43,153 nucleotides of DNA from Spartobacteria bacterium (GTDB taxonomy: Bacteria > Verrucomicrobiota > Verrucomicrobiia > Chthoniobacterales > Chthoniobacteraceae), in the NCBI GenBank assembly GCA_021324825.1, contig JAJPII010000001.1, forward strand, positions 1-43,153, read 5' to 3'. The notes under the pieces are model-generated. The model made no database searches and was not told where the DNA came from. It saw nothing but the letters and a program-made list of their open reading frames with translations. Position 1 is the stretch's first letter. Each line of letters begins with the position of its first letter. The position numbers and the translations under genes were made by a program. Shown in pieces: positions 18,223 to 26,121 of the stretch.

Positions 18223-19503
18223 ATGAATTCCCTCTACGATGTCGCGATCATCGGCGGCGGCCCGGCGGGAAGCACCGCGGCCATCCTGCTGGCGCGGGCG
18301 GGGCGCAGCGTGCTGGTCGTGGAGCGCGAGAAGTTCCCCCGCTTCCATATCGGCGAGTCGCTTTTGCCCTACAGCATGTCGGCCTTCGAGCGCCTGGGGG
18401 TGCGCGAAAAACTGGACAGGGCTTTCCTCCCAAAATTCGGGGGCGAGATCGCCACTTCCTGCGGTTCGCGCGCGCTGAAGTTTTATTTCAAGGACGGCTT
18501 TCGCCTGCGGCATCACCAGGCCTACCAGGTGTTGCGGTCGGACTTCGACAAGCTCCTACTCGACCACGCCAGGGAGAGCGGCGCCGAGGTGCGCGAACAA
18601 ACCAGGGTGGACGGCCTCGTCTTCGGCGGGGACGAGGTGACGCTGCAACTGCGCGGCAAGGGCGAGGCGCGCGCGAAATATCTGATCGACTGCAGCGGCC
18701 GCTCGACGGTGGTGGGAAATTACCACAAGCTCAAGCGGGCGTATGACAACCTCGACAAGTTCTCGCTCTACGCCCATTTCGACGGCGTTTTCCGCGAATC
18801 CGGCATCGACGCGACGCTGACGCGCCTGATACGCGCGCGCGACCGCTGGTTCTGGATGATCCCTGTGTCCGAAACGCGGATGAGCATCGGTCTCGTGATG
18901 GATTCCGCCGAATTCAAGAAGCTGAAGAAGGCCCCTGAAGACGTATTGGAAGAGAGCCTGCGCGACCAGCCCGTGATACGAAGCCGGATGACTGAAGCCC
19001 ACCGTGTTTCGCCCGTTTATTCGGCGGGCGATTATTCCTATCGAAACACGCGGTTGACGGGGGACCGCTGGATGCTTTGCGGCGACGCCGCGGGGTTTAT
19101 CGACCCGATTTTCAGCACGGGAGTATTCCTGGCGCTCCTTTCCGGCGAGCAGGCCGCGGACGCGATCGACCGGATCCTTGCGGATCCCCGGAAGAAGGCG
19201 GGCCTTTTCAGGAGATACGAGAGGAAGGTCAATACCGTGATGAACATGTATCTCCGCTTCGTGCGCGCGTGGTACCGGGAGGAGTTTGTCGAGGTTTTCT
19301 CCAATCCCACGGAACGCCTGCAACTCGCGCCCGCGGTCAACGCGGTCCTCGCGGGCAATATCGGAAGCGGCTTTGCAATCTGGTGGCGCATGCAGTTATT
19401 TTACCTGGTGCTTTTTCTCCAACGCTTTATCCCGCTGTGCCCGCGGCTCGACTTGACGCCGGCAAGCGCCGCGACAACCGCTCTCACGAACGAACCCGCA
19501 TGA
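18223..19503 (+). CDS. Flavin-dependent halogenase-like FAD oxidoreductase
   Basis: A 426-residue FAD enzyme. The N-terminal GxGxxG is GGGPAG at 11-16; GESLLP lies at 44-49 and GDAAG at 287-291. Three features typical of flavin-dependent halogenases are present: a lysine in FLPKFGG (Lys71), the WxWxIP motif as W209-F-W-M-I-P214, and FxxPxxSxG as F292-I-D-P-I-F-S-T-G300. The WxWxIP motif is thought to keep the flavin from acting as a monooxygenase. A hydrophobic stretch near residues 386-400 (FYLVLFLQRF) suggests membrane association. It heads a five-gene cassette and overlaps the next gene by 4 nt. Related enzymes occur in aryl-polyene/xanthomonadin clusters. A non-halogenating oxidoreductase cannot be excluded. 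Confidence 0.8.
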   Translation: MNSLYDVAIIGGGPAGSTAAILLARAGRSVLVVEREKFPRFHIGESLLPYSMSAFERLGVREKLDRAFLPKFGGEIATSCGSRALKFYFKDGFRLRHHQAYQVLRSDFDKLLLDHARESGAEVREQTRVDGLVFGGDEVTLQLRGKGEARAKYLIDCSGRSTVVGNYHKLKRAYDNLDKFSLYAHFDGVFRESGIDATLTRLIRARDRWFWMIPVSETRMSIGLVMDSAEFKKLKKAPEDVLEESLRDQPVIRSRMTEAHRVSPVYSAGDYSYRNTRLTGDRWMLCGDAAGFIDPIFSTGVFLALLSGEQAADAIDRILADPRKKAGLFRRYERKVNTVMNMYLRFVRAWYREEFVEVFSNPTERLQLAPAVNAVLAGNIGSGFAIWWRMQLFYLVLFLQRFIPLCPRLDLTPASAATTALTNEPA

Positions 19504-20006
19504 AACGCCTCCTGCCGCTTCTCCTCGCCCTCGTTGCCGGCTGCCAGGCCCCCCTCACCTTCCCCGCGCCGGATGCGAAGTGGCGCACGATGACGGGCCA
19601 GCTTCAATACGTCACGCCGCAGCGCTCGGTCATCGGCGATTGCATCGTCAGCGCCCTGCACGGCGACCAGTTCCAGCTCGACTTCGTCGCCGGGCCCGGG
19701 TTTCCGCTGATGAAGTTGCGGCAGTCCGGGAAGATGGCGCGCGCCGAAGGCGTCTTCGCGCGCGGCTCGTGGCAGGGCGCGGCGGCCCAGGCTCCCGAAC
19801 GCCTCAAGAGCTGGTTCGCCTTGCGGGACATCCTTTCTGCGGCCATGCGGTCCGGGGCGGCGCGTTTGCAAAGCCCCGGCTTCTGGAACGCCCAGTCGCG
19901 CAACGGCGGCCAGGACATCACCGTGCAATTCGTGCGCGGCGACATGCCGAGGAAATCGGCGTGGATGGAACGTTTCGTGTTCCATTTCAACGGGACTCGT
20001 CCCTGA
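19500..20006 (+). CDS. Small lipoprotein, possibly LolB-like
   Basis: A 168-residue protein with a clear lipoprotein signal: basic start, hydrophobic core, and lipobox LVAGC with Cys15. The mature part alternates short beta-prone stretches (for example LMKLRQSGKMARAEGVF) in a way that recalls the LolA/LolB half-barrel. I see no decisive motif, so LolB-like is an inference helped by the LolA-like gene four genes on. The ATG overlaps the halogenase-like stop by 4 nt, and 9 nt separate the stop from the MMPL start, so it belongs to the cassette. It would probably sit in the outer membrane and receive cargo from the exporter or carrier. Confidence 0.72.
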   Translation: MKRLLPLLLALVAGCQAPLTFPAPDAKWRTMTGQLQYVTPQRSVIGDCIVSALHGDQFQLDFVAGPGFPLMKLRQSGKMARAEGVFARGSWQGAAAQAPERLKSWFALRDILSAAMRSGAARLQSPGFWNAQSRNGGQDITVQFVRGDMPRKSAWMERFVFHFNGTRP

Positions 20007-20015
20007 CGCGCGCGG

Positions 20016-22553
20016 ATGAGTTTTGACCGCTCCGTAGCCCAAATTGTCGTCCGGCGGCCCGGCCTGATCTACGCCGGCATCGCGGCGCTGGCGCTCGTTT
20101 CCGCCGTGCTGCTGCTCTGTTGCCTGCACCTCGACTCGGAGGTTCTCAATCTGCTCCCCGCGAGCTTCGATTCGGTCGAGGCCCTCAAGACGTATAACAA
20201 GGACTTCACCCAGGCCCGCGAACTGACCATCGCGCTCCTGGATGAAGACCACAGCGCCGATCTCGACGGCTTCACCGAATACTTCGGCGATGCGCTCCGC
20301 AAGGAGCCCTGGGTGGTCAGGGTCATGGATCGTTCGCCCATGGAAAATCCGGACGGCATCCAGGACATCCAGACGATCGCCCTGCCGCTGTTGTTCGGGC
20401 TCCCTTCCGCGGATTTCTCGAAGGCGGCGGCTCTCCTCCAGCCCGCGAACATCCAGGCCCGCCTGCACAAGCTCCGCTCGGAGATCGAGGCCGGTTCGCC
20501 CCGCGCGGAGATGGAACTGAACTTCGACCCGCTTGGAATCGTGACGCGCGCGCTGAAGCCGCTGGCGGGTTCCTTCTCGACCGACCAGAACCGCCCTCTC
20601 TCCTCGCCGGACGGCACGCTCCGCCTCGTCTTCGTCGTGATAAAGCAGGACGACCTCGGCGCGCACGCGTGCCAGGCGGTGATGCGCCGCGTCGAGGACT
20701 TCAAGAACCGCGTCCGCGCCGGCTGGCAGCAGGGCAAGGCGCCCAGGATTCTCGTGACGGGCCGCACCGCTTACGTGGGCGAGCTTTCCGAATATATGCG
20801 CCAGGATATCATCTGGACGCTTTTCGGCTCGGTGGTTCTCGTCTCCGCGGTGTTCTACGCCGGGTTCCGGAGGATTCGCCCGTTGCTGGCGATCATGCAC
20901 GTGCTCCTGCTCTGCTGCATCGTCTCCGTCGCGGCGGGCGGCGTCATCTTTCACGAGATGAACATGATAACCATCGGCTTCTGCTCGATCCTCATCGGCC
21001 TGGGAGTAGACTTCGGAATGCTCCTCTACGGCAGCTATCAGTCGCATTTCAACGCGGGCTTGAACCAGGAGGAGTCCGTGGCCGGAGCCATCCGCCAGTT
21101 GGGCAAGGGCGTTTTCTTCGGCTCGCTCACGACAGGCGCGGCGTTCCTCTGCCTGGCGCTGAGCGGCTGCGCGGGCTTCGCGCAACTCGGCGTGCTGATC
21201 GCGATCGGCATCCTCCTGGCCGGCGGTTTCATGATGACGATCTTCTTCGTCTTCCTCGGGAAGAACCACGTCCCGAGCAAGGAGGACTGGTTCTTTCGCA
21301 TGACGGCGAGATACGTCCATTTCGTCTTCAGGAGGCCGCGCCAGTTGCTGTGCGCCACCGGCGTTCTCCTGGGCGCGCTGAGCCTGTTCGCGTGCCTGCC
21401 AATCGGGCGGCTCGCCATCGAGGCCAATCCGCGCTCGCTGGAGCCGAAGGAAAGCAAGGCCGGCTACGCCTTGCGCACCATCACCGAAAAGATGCCGAGC
21501 GCCGGCGTCGAACCGGTCATCGCCTTCGTTTCGGGAAAGGACGCCGAGGAATTTCACGACCGCTGGAGCCGTATATGGACTCACTGGACCGCGCTTGCCA
21601 AAGAGGGGAAAATAAAGAGCTTCACCTCGCCCGCGGCCTTCGCGGTTTCCCCGCGGCAGGCGGCTGAGAATGTCAAAGCCCTGTCCGGGCTGGACCTCGC
21701 GGCGTCCCGGGAGGCTCTTCAAAAAGCCCTGGCCGCGGAAGGCTTCAGCGCCAAGTCCTTCCAGAATGCGGTTTCGCTCCTCGATCAACTGCAAGCCATC
21801 GCGCGCGGGGACGACCGGTTGCTGGACTGGCGCAAAACGCTGTCGCCGAATTCGAGCTGGTGGTTCCTGCTGGAACGCTTCTTCTCCACCACGCCCAACC
21901 TCGCGGCGGCCTACGTCCTGCCGTTGAAGACCATTTCCTCCCTCGCCGAGAAGGATTCGCTGACGCGCGATCTCGCGACCGATGGCATCCCCATCCGCCT
22001 CTCCGGCTGGAGCTACACGATGGCCGATCTGGTTCCCTGGGCCAAGCACACCCTCGCCAAACTCAGCATCGTCATGGTGGCCTTCAACGTCCTCCTGCTG
22101 GCCTTTCTCTATCGCAAGCCCTGGCCGCTCCTCATCCTCATGTTCAGCCTCGCGCTCTCCATCGGCGCGATGCTCGCCTGCCTGAAGCTCGGCGTCATGG
22201 CCGCCTCTCTTCCCGCCGCCGCGACGTTCCCGTGGCTGAAGGCGCTCTCCATCCCCTTGAATCTCTTCAACGTCCTCGCCTTCCCGCTCGTGCTCGGCGT
22301 CGGCGTGGACTACGGCATCTACATCCTGCTCGGCATGCGGCGCCAGGAAGCCCGGGAGCACGCGCTCGCCACCATCCTCAAACCCGTGCTGATGGCCGGG
22401 CTGACCGCCGTCGCGGGATTCGGATCGCTTGGACTTGCGCACAACCCCTCGCTCAGCGGCCTCGGAATCGTTTGCGCGCTGGGCGTGGCGTGGTCGCTCT
22501 TCGCGACGCTGTTCTTCATCCTCCCGGCGTACGTCTTGAGAGGGCACGAGTGA
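20016..22553 (+). CDS. MMPL/RND-family lipid exporter
   Basis: An 845-residue inner-membrane transporter with the duplicated RND topology: one helix, a large periplasmic loop, five helices, then the same again. Each half carries the MMPL signature with a buried Asp: IGLGVDFG (Asp332) and GVGVDYG (Asp765), expected to carry protons. It resembles HpnN- and aryl-polyene-type exporters rather than drug-efflux AcrB, and no partner membrane-fusion protein or TolC is nearby. Such proteins move lipids or lipid-linked pigments from the inner membrane to periplasmic carriers. It overlaps the acyltransferase start (GTGA at 22550-22553). The likely cargo is the product of the acyltransferase and halogenase-like enzyme. 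Confidence 0.9.
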   Translation: MSFDRSVAQIVVRRPGLIYAGIAALALVSAVLLLCCLHLDSEVLNLLPASFDSVEALKTYNKDFTQARELTIALLDEDHSADLDGFTEYFGDALRKEPWVVRVMDRSPMENPDGIQDIQTIALPLLFGLPSADFSKAAALLQPANIQARLHKLRSEIEAGSPRAEMELNFDPLGIVTRALKPLAGSFSTDQNRPLSSPDGTLRLVFVVIKQDDLGAHACQAVMRRVEDFKNRVRAGWQQGKAPRILVTGRTAYVGELSEYMRQDIIWTLFGSVVLVSAVFYAGFRRIRPLLAIMHVLLLCCIVSVAAGGVIFHEMNMITIGFCSILIGLGVDFGMLLYGSYQSHFNAGLNQEESVAGAIRQLGKGVFFGSLTTGAAFLCLALSGCAGFAQLGVLIAIGILLAGGFMMTIFFVFLGKNHVPSKEDWFFRMTARYVHFVFRRPRQLLCATGVLLGALSLFACLPIGRLAIEANPRSLEPKESKAGYALRTITEKMPSAGVEPVIAFVSGKDAEEFHDRWSRIWTHWTALAKEGKIKSFTSPAAFAVSPRQAAENVKALSGLDLAASREALQKALAAEGFSAKSFQNAVSLLDQLQAIARGDDRLLDWRKTLSPNSSWWFLLERFFSTTPNLAAAYVLPLKTISSLAEKDSLTRDLATDGIPIRLSGWSYTMADLVPWAKHTLAKLSIVMVAFNVLLLAFLYRKPWPLLILMFSLALSIGAMLACLKLGVMAASLPAAATFPWLKALSIPLNLFNVLAFPLVLGVGVDYGIYILLGMRRQEAREHALATILKPVLMAGLTAVAGFGSLGLAHNPSLSGLGIVCALGVAWSLFATLFFILPAYVLRGHE

Positions 22554-23407
22554 CAAGCCCGTGGTACCGCCTCGCGACCTTCAAGGCCGCGCGCGGCCTC
22601 TCCCGGGCTTTGCCGCGAAGCGTGTGCCAGGCGCTCGCGGGCGCGCTGGGCCGCGGCAGCCATGCCCTCAACACCGAAGCGCGCGAAGCCCTGCGCGCGA
22701 ACCTTGCGGCCGTCACCGGTCTCCGCGGGAAGGAACTCGACCGCCTCTGCCGCCGCAACTTCTCCAACTTCCTGCGGATGCTCGCGGATTACTTCCGCAC
22801 CGCCGGCGAAGGCCCCGCAAAAATCCGCGCCCTGCTCGAAGAATGGCGCGGCTACGAAAACCTCGTCGCGGCCCGCGAACGCGGCAAGGGAACCATTGTC
22901 ATCACCGCGCACCTTGGGAATTGGGAACTGGGCGGGCTGATCCTCGCCGCCGAAGGCTTCCCCCTGACCGTCATCTCCCTGGATGAACCCGCTCCCGGGT
23001 TGACGCAATGGCGGGAGCAGCACCGGCGGCGGCTCGGCATCAAAACCATCACCGTCGGGTCGGACAAATTCGCCTTCCTCGAGATGATCAACACGTTGCG
23101 CCGCAACGAGTTTCTCGCCATGCTCGTCGAACGTCCCTACGCCCAATCCGGGCTGCCAGTCCGTTTCTTCGGGCGGGAGACGGCCTTTTCGAGCGGCCCG
23201 GCGCTGCTCTGGAAACATACCGGCGCCGCCGTGCTGCCCGCTTTCGTTTTACAAAATGAGCGAGGCCGCTATCTTTCGTTTGCCGAAGCGCCCGTGCGAA
23301 TGGAAGGCAACGAAGCCGCCGACACGCAGCGCATCGCCACAGCATTTGAAGGAATCATCCGGGAACATCCCGGGCAATGGTATAATTATGTTCGTATCTG
23401 GAAATAG
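22550..23407 (+). CDS. LpxL/HtrB-like lysophospholipid acyltransferase
   Basis: A 285-residue acyltransferase of the LPLAT superfamily (LpxL/HtrB branch). The catalytic H-x4-E motif is His121-Leu-Gly-Asn-Trp-Glu126 in TAHLGNWELGG, and the downstream blocks MLVERPYAQSGLPVRFFG and FSSGPALLWKHTGA are typical of the family. It would transfer a fatty acyl group to a lipid or saccharide at the inner membrane. The start is GTG at 22550, overlapping the MMPL stop; it is the only plausible start giving the standard N-terminus. The 3' end overlaps the LolA-like gene by 20 nt. General lipid A acyltransferases are not usually embedded in such cassettes, so a dedicated substrate is likely. Confidence 0.88.
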   Translation: MTSPWYRLATFKAARGLSRALPRSVCQALAGALGRGSHALNTEAREALRANLAAVTGLRGKELDRLCRRNFSNFLRMLADYFRTAGEGPAKIRALLEEWRGYENLVAARERGKGTIVITAHLGNWELGGLILAAEGFPLTVISLDEPAPGLTQWREQHRRRLGIKTITVGSDKFAFLEMINTLRRNEFLAMLVERPYAQSGLPVRFFGRETAFSSGPALLWKHTGAAVLPAFVLQNERGRYLSFAEAPVRMEGNEAADTQRIATAFEGIIREHPGQWYNYVRIWK

Positions 23408-24074
23408 ATCGTCGAAAGCATTCCTCCTCACGGCCCTCCTGTTCGTTGCCGCGCGCGCCCTTCCCGCCGCCGAACTCACCCCCGCCGAGCGAACCGCCCT
23501 CCTGGACAAACTCCATGCCCTGCGCACCGCATACCCCTCCATGCAGGCCGACTTCCACGAAGAGAAGACCAGCCACCTCCTCAACCGCCCGTTGCTGACG
23601 GAGGGAACGGTCTCCTTCCAGGCGCCGAATAAATTTCGCCGTGAGGTAAAGGGAAACAGCCCCAGCCTGACCGTCAGCGACGGCAAGACATTGTGGATGT
23701 ATTACCCCGCCTTCAAGACAGCCGAACTCTACACCCTGGGCCAGCGCGCCTTCTTCGACGAATCCATCTCGGCCCTGACCGCCGGGCTCAACTTCGAGCA
23801 CATCGACGAATACTACTCCCTGCGCGCCTTCACCGAAGGGAACGGCTACCGGTTCGACCTGACGCCGAAACGGCCCAGCCTCCGGCGTTTCCTGCAAAAG
23901 CTCACCGTCTGGATGGACTCCGAACTGAAAGCCGACAAGACCGACATCGTCCTGCCGAAAGGCGACAGCGTCGTCACGACCTACACCGACACCCGCCGCC
24001 TCCCCCTCCCCGCCTCGACCTTCGACTTCACGCCCGCCCCCGACGTGCAGGTAACCCGCCCGCTCGGGAAATAA
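23388..24074 (+). CDS. LolA-like periplasmic carrier protein
   Basis: A 228-residue exported protein with a signal peptide ending near ALPA-AE (about residue 28). The mature sequence fits the LolA fold: QADFHEEKTSHLLNRPLL, then GTVSFQAPNKFRRE and SDGKTLWMYYPAFKT. It follows the acyltransferase with a 20-nt overlap, so translation is coupled. Housekeeping LolA delivers lipoproteins to LolB. Cassette-linked LolA proteins occur in aryl-polyene/xanthomonadin-type clusters and are thought to carry the acylated product across the periplasm. The ATG at 23388 is chosen because it starts the signal peptide. It is the last gene before the tRNA. Confidence 0.88.
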   Translation: MFVSGNRSSKAFLLTALLFVAARALPAAELTPAERTALLDKLHALRTAYPSMQADFHEEKTSHLLNRPLLTEGTVSFQAPNKFRREVKGNSPSLTVSDGKTLWMYYPAFKTAELYTLGQRAFFDESISALTAGLNFEHIDEYYSLRAFTEGNGYRFDLTPKRPSLRRFLQKLTVWMDSELKADKTDIVLPKGDSVVTTYTDTRRLPLPASTFDFTPAPDVQVTRPLGK

Positions 24075-24082
24075 AATCGCGC

Positions 24083-24111
24083 TTTTCCATTCGCGGCATC
24101 CGCTTTATAAT
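24083..24111 (+). promoter_or_regulatory. Sigma-70-type promoter for tRNA-Gln
   Basis: A perfect -10 hexamer TATAAT lies at 24106-24111, 8 nt before the tRNA 5' end. A weak -35 candidate TTTTCC sits at 24083-24088 with a 17-nt spacer. Position and spacing fit direct transcription of the tRNA. The 45-nt intergenic region is otherwise featureless. Confidence 0.55.
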
Positions 24112-24119
24112 GCCCCGAT

Positions 24120-24190
24120 TGCCTTGTGGTGTAATGGTAGCACAAGAGATTCTGGATCTCTTTGTCTAGGTTCGAGTCCTAGCAAGGCAG
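24120..24190 (+). tRNA. tRNA-Gln (anticodon CUG)
   Basis: A 71-nt cloverleaf. The acceptor stem pairs TGCCTTG (24120-24126) with CAAGGCA (24183-24189), followed by discriminator G. The anticodon stem AGAGA/TCTCT closes the loop TTCTGGA, whose anticodon CTG reads CAG (glutamine). The T arm is CTAGG-TTCGAGT-CCTAG. The 3' CCA is not encoded. Six T residues follow at 24192-24197 and may help termination. The gene lies between the LolA-like gene and the cupin; I see no integrase or duplicated tRNA end nearby. Confidence 0.95.
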
Positions 24191-24230
24191 CTTTTTTCCC
24201 GGACTCCGCAACCCTATTCACGAGTTTGTC

Positions 24231-24635
24231 ATGGAAATCAAACGAAGCGGTTCACAGCCATCCAGCAAAGGGCGGGCCGAGTATTTTACCGGCGTCGTGC
24301 GTATTGATCCCCTCTTCGAGGCAAGCGACCCGGCGCGCGCTCTCAGCGCCAGTGTCACGTTCGAGCCCGGCGCGCGCACGGCATGGCACACCCATCCGCT
24401 CGGCCAGACCTTGATCGTGACGGCCGGCTGCGGCCTGGCACAACGCTGGGGAGGCTCCATCGAGCAAATTCGACCCGGTGACGTGATCTGGTTCCCTCCG
24501 GGAGAGAAGCATTGGCACGGCGCCGCGGCCGGCACGGCCATGACGCACATCGCCATTGTCGAAAAACTCGACGGCAAGGGCGCCGACTGGATGGAAAAGG
24601 TCAGCGACGAACAATACAAAAGTGAACCAAACTAG
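24231..24635 (+). CDS. Cupin-domain protein
   Basis: A 134-residue single-domain cupin. Motif 1 holds the metal ligands in [12 protein letters not shown] (His53, His55 and the following Gln), and motif 2 is [16 protein letters not shown]. The opening (RAEYFTG and [15 protein letters not shown]) matches small stand-alone cupins often called carboxymuconolactone-decarboxylase-associated or quercetin-dioxygenase-like. These bind a divalent metal, but activity is seldom known. It lies 40 nt after the tRNA. The stop overlaps the start region of the caspase-like gene, so those two may be co-expressed despite no obvious functional link. Confidence 0.85.
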   Translation: MEIKRSGSQPSSKGRAEYFTGVVRIDPLFEASDPARALSASVTFEPGARTAWHTHPLGQTLIVTAGCGLAQRWGGSIEQIRPGDVIWFPPGEKHWHGAAAGTAMTHIAIVEKLDGKGADWMEKVSDEQYKSEPN

Positions 24636-26121
24636 GCTCGGCGTTTTCCTTTCGTTCTTCCTTTGGTGCGCCGGCGACGCCTTTGCCGCGGAGCCGCTCC
24701 ACGCCCTGATCGTCGGGGGCGGGCCGGATGTGGAAATGAACGGCTTGCAAATCGAAAGCCACGTTCGCTTTGTCCTCAGCCTCCTGCCGCCGGAAACAAA
24801 GCGGGCGGTTTTCTTCGCGGATGGAAGCGCAAGTCGCGCGACGGTCTCCTATGAAGAACTGGACAAGTTCTCCGACGCACAAAACGCTTTCGACGTGTTG
24901 TTCCCCGACTACAAGCTGGGACCGCAAATGCTGACGCGCGCGGAAAAGCTTGGAACCCCGCTCGATGGCTCCTCGAGCCGCGCCACGCTCCACCGCGCGG
25001 TGGGCGAGTTGGCCTCGGCGTTGGGGCAAAAGGGCGGCCCCGTCCTCTTCTACTTTGCCGGGCACGGCTCGCCGGGCGGCAACAAGGAGAGCGACACCCA
25101 ATACGACATGTGGAATAACGGGGGGCTGAGCGTGCACGAATTATCCGCGGAGCTGTCGCGCCTGCCTTCGACTGCGCCGGTCGTTCTCGTGATGGCTCAG
25201 TGCTACAGCGGGGGTTTTGCAAATGTCATCTTCCGCGACGGCGATCCAAAATCCCCTCTGCTTCCGCAGGACCTGGCCGGCTTTTTTGCTTCCACGAAGG
25301 ATCGCGAAGCCGCGGGTTGCGGCGCGGGGACGGATGAAACGGAATACCAGGATTTTTCCTCCTACTTCTTCGGCGCGTTGAGCGGTTGCAACCGGCTGGG
25401 GAAAGCGGTGACGGGCGCGGATTTCGACGGCGATGGACGCGTAAGTTTTCACGAGGCGCTTTGTTACGCGCTCATTCATGATCCCACCATCGACACCCCG
25501 ACTTGCACCACGGACGCGTTCCTCGCCCGCTTCGCGCCGGGAAAGAGTTCCGAGATTTATGGAACCGGTTTTGAAAAAATCCTCGCCGCCGCCTCTCCGG
25601 CGCAGCATGCCGCCTTGGAAGAACTGTCCGCGAAGCTCGACCTGACCGGCGACGGCAGGCTGCTCGCGGCTCACGACCGGCTCACCTATAGCGACCCGGT
25701 GGCGCGCGCGTCGCAGATCCAGGCTTATCGCGTGACGCAGGACAAGCTCGGCGCGTTGAGAAAGTCCGGGCTGGATAGGGTGTTCTCGCGCTGGCCCGAG
25801 TTGCGGTGGCGCAAATCCCCGAAGTTTCGCGACACGCTGGATGCGGCGATGAAAAAGACGGGCGAGGACGCCAGCTTTTGTAAAAACCTGATCGAAGCCA
25901 GGGACGCCTTCGATCACGCGGACGAGGCGATGGATGTCGAGAAGGCCATGCTGCTGCGGTTCACCAGGCTTTGCGAAAGCGTGGTCCGCGCGCGGCAGAT
26001 GAGGGAGAGCGGGAACGCCGCGATGAAAGCGCGCTTCGAACGGCTTTGGAACGCGGAGCAGCGGTCGCTGCCGCTCGCGCACGTTCCCGGTGTCATTGGG
26101 CGGAATTCTCCTTTACCATGA
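24622..26121 (+). CDS. Exported caspase-like (clan CD) protease with EF-hand
   Basis: A 499-residue protein from the GTG at 24622, which gives a clean signal peptide ending DAFA-AE (about residue 23). The caspase/legumain-like core shows the catalytic dyad His148 in FAGHGSPGG and Cys194 in MAQCYSGG. A canonical 12-residue EF-hand loop spans Asp267 to Glu278 ([12 protein letters not shown]), and a degenerate second copy follows in [13 protein letters not shown]. Calcium control, as in some metacaspases, is a reasonable inference. The remaining about 130 residues are helical and unassigned. The start overlaps the cupin stop by 14 nt. The 3' end overlaps the convergent GH2 gene by 29 nt. A longer in-frame start at 24556 would bury the signal peptide. 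Confidence 0.82.
   Translation: MNQTRLGVFLSFFLWCAGDAFAAEPLHALIVGGGPDVEMNGLQIESHVRFVLSLLPPETKRAVFFADGSASRATVSYEELDKFSDAQNAFDVLFPDYKLGPQMLTRAEKLGTPLDGSSSRATLHRAVGELASALGQKGGPVLFYFAGHGSPGGNKESDTQYDMWNNGGLSVHELSAELSRLPSTAPVVLVMAQCYSGGFANVIFRDGDPKSPLLPQDLAGFFASTKDREAAGCGAGTDETEYQDFSSYFFGALSGCNRLGKAVTGADFDGDGRVSFHEALCYALIHDPTIDTPTCTTDAFLARFAPGKSSEIYGTGFEKILAAASPAQHAALEELSAKLDLTGDGRLLAAHDRLTYSDPVARASQIQAYRVTQDKLGALRKSGLDRVFSRWPELRWRKSPKFRDTLDAAMKKTGEDASFCKNLIEARDAFDHADEAMDVEKAMLLRFTRLCESVVRARQMRESGNAAMKARFERLWNAEQRSLPLAHVPGVIGRNSPLP

Noticed and set aside
19401..22556. A 1051-codon minus-strand open frame opposite the MMPL exporter
   Set aside because: Its translation is charged, repetitive and lacks any domain. 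It is the antisense of a strongly coding MMPL gene in GC-rich DNA, where long spurious frames are expected.
24120..24190. tRNA gene as an attachment site for an integrated element
   Set aside because: No integrase, no repeated tRNA 3' end and no composition break were found on either side; the neighbouring genes have typical base composition.
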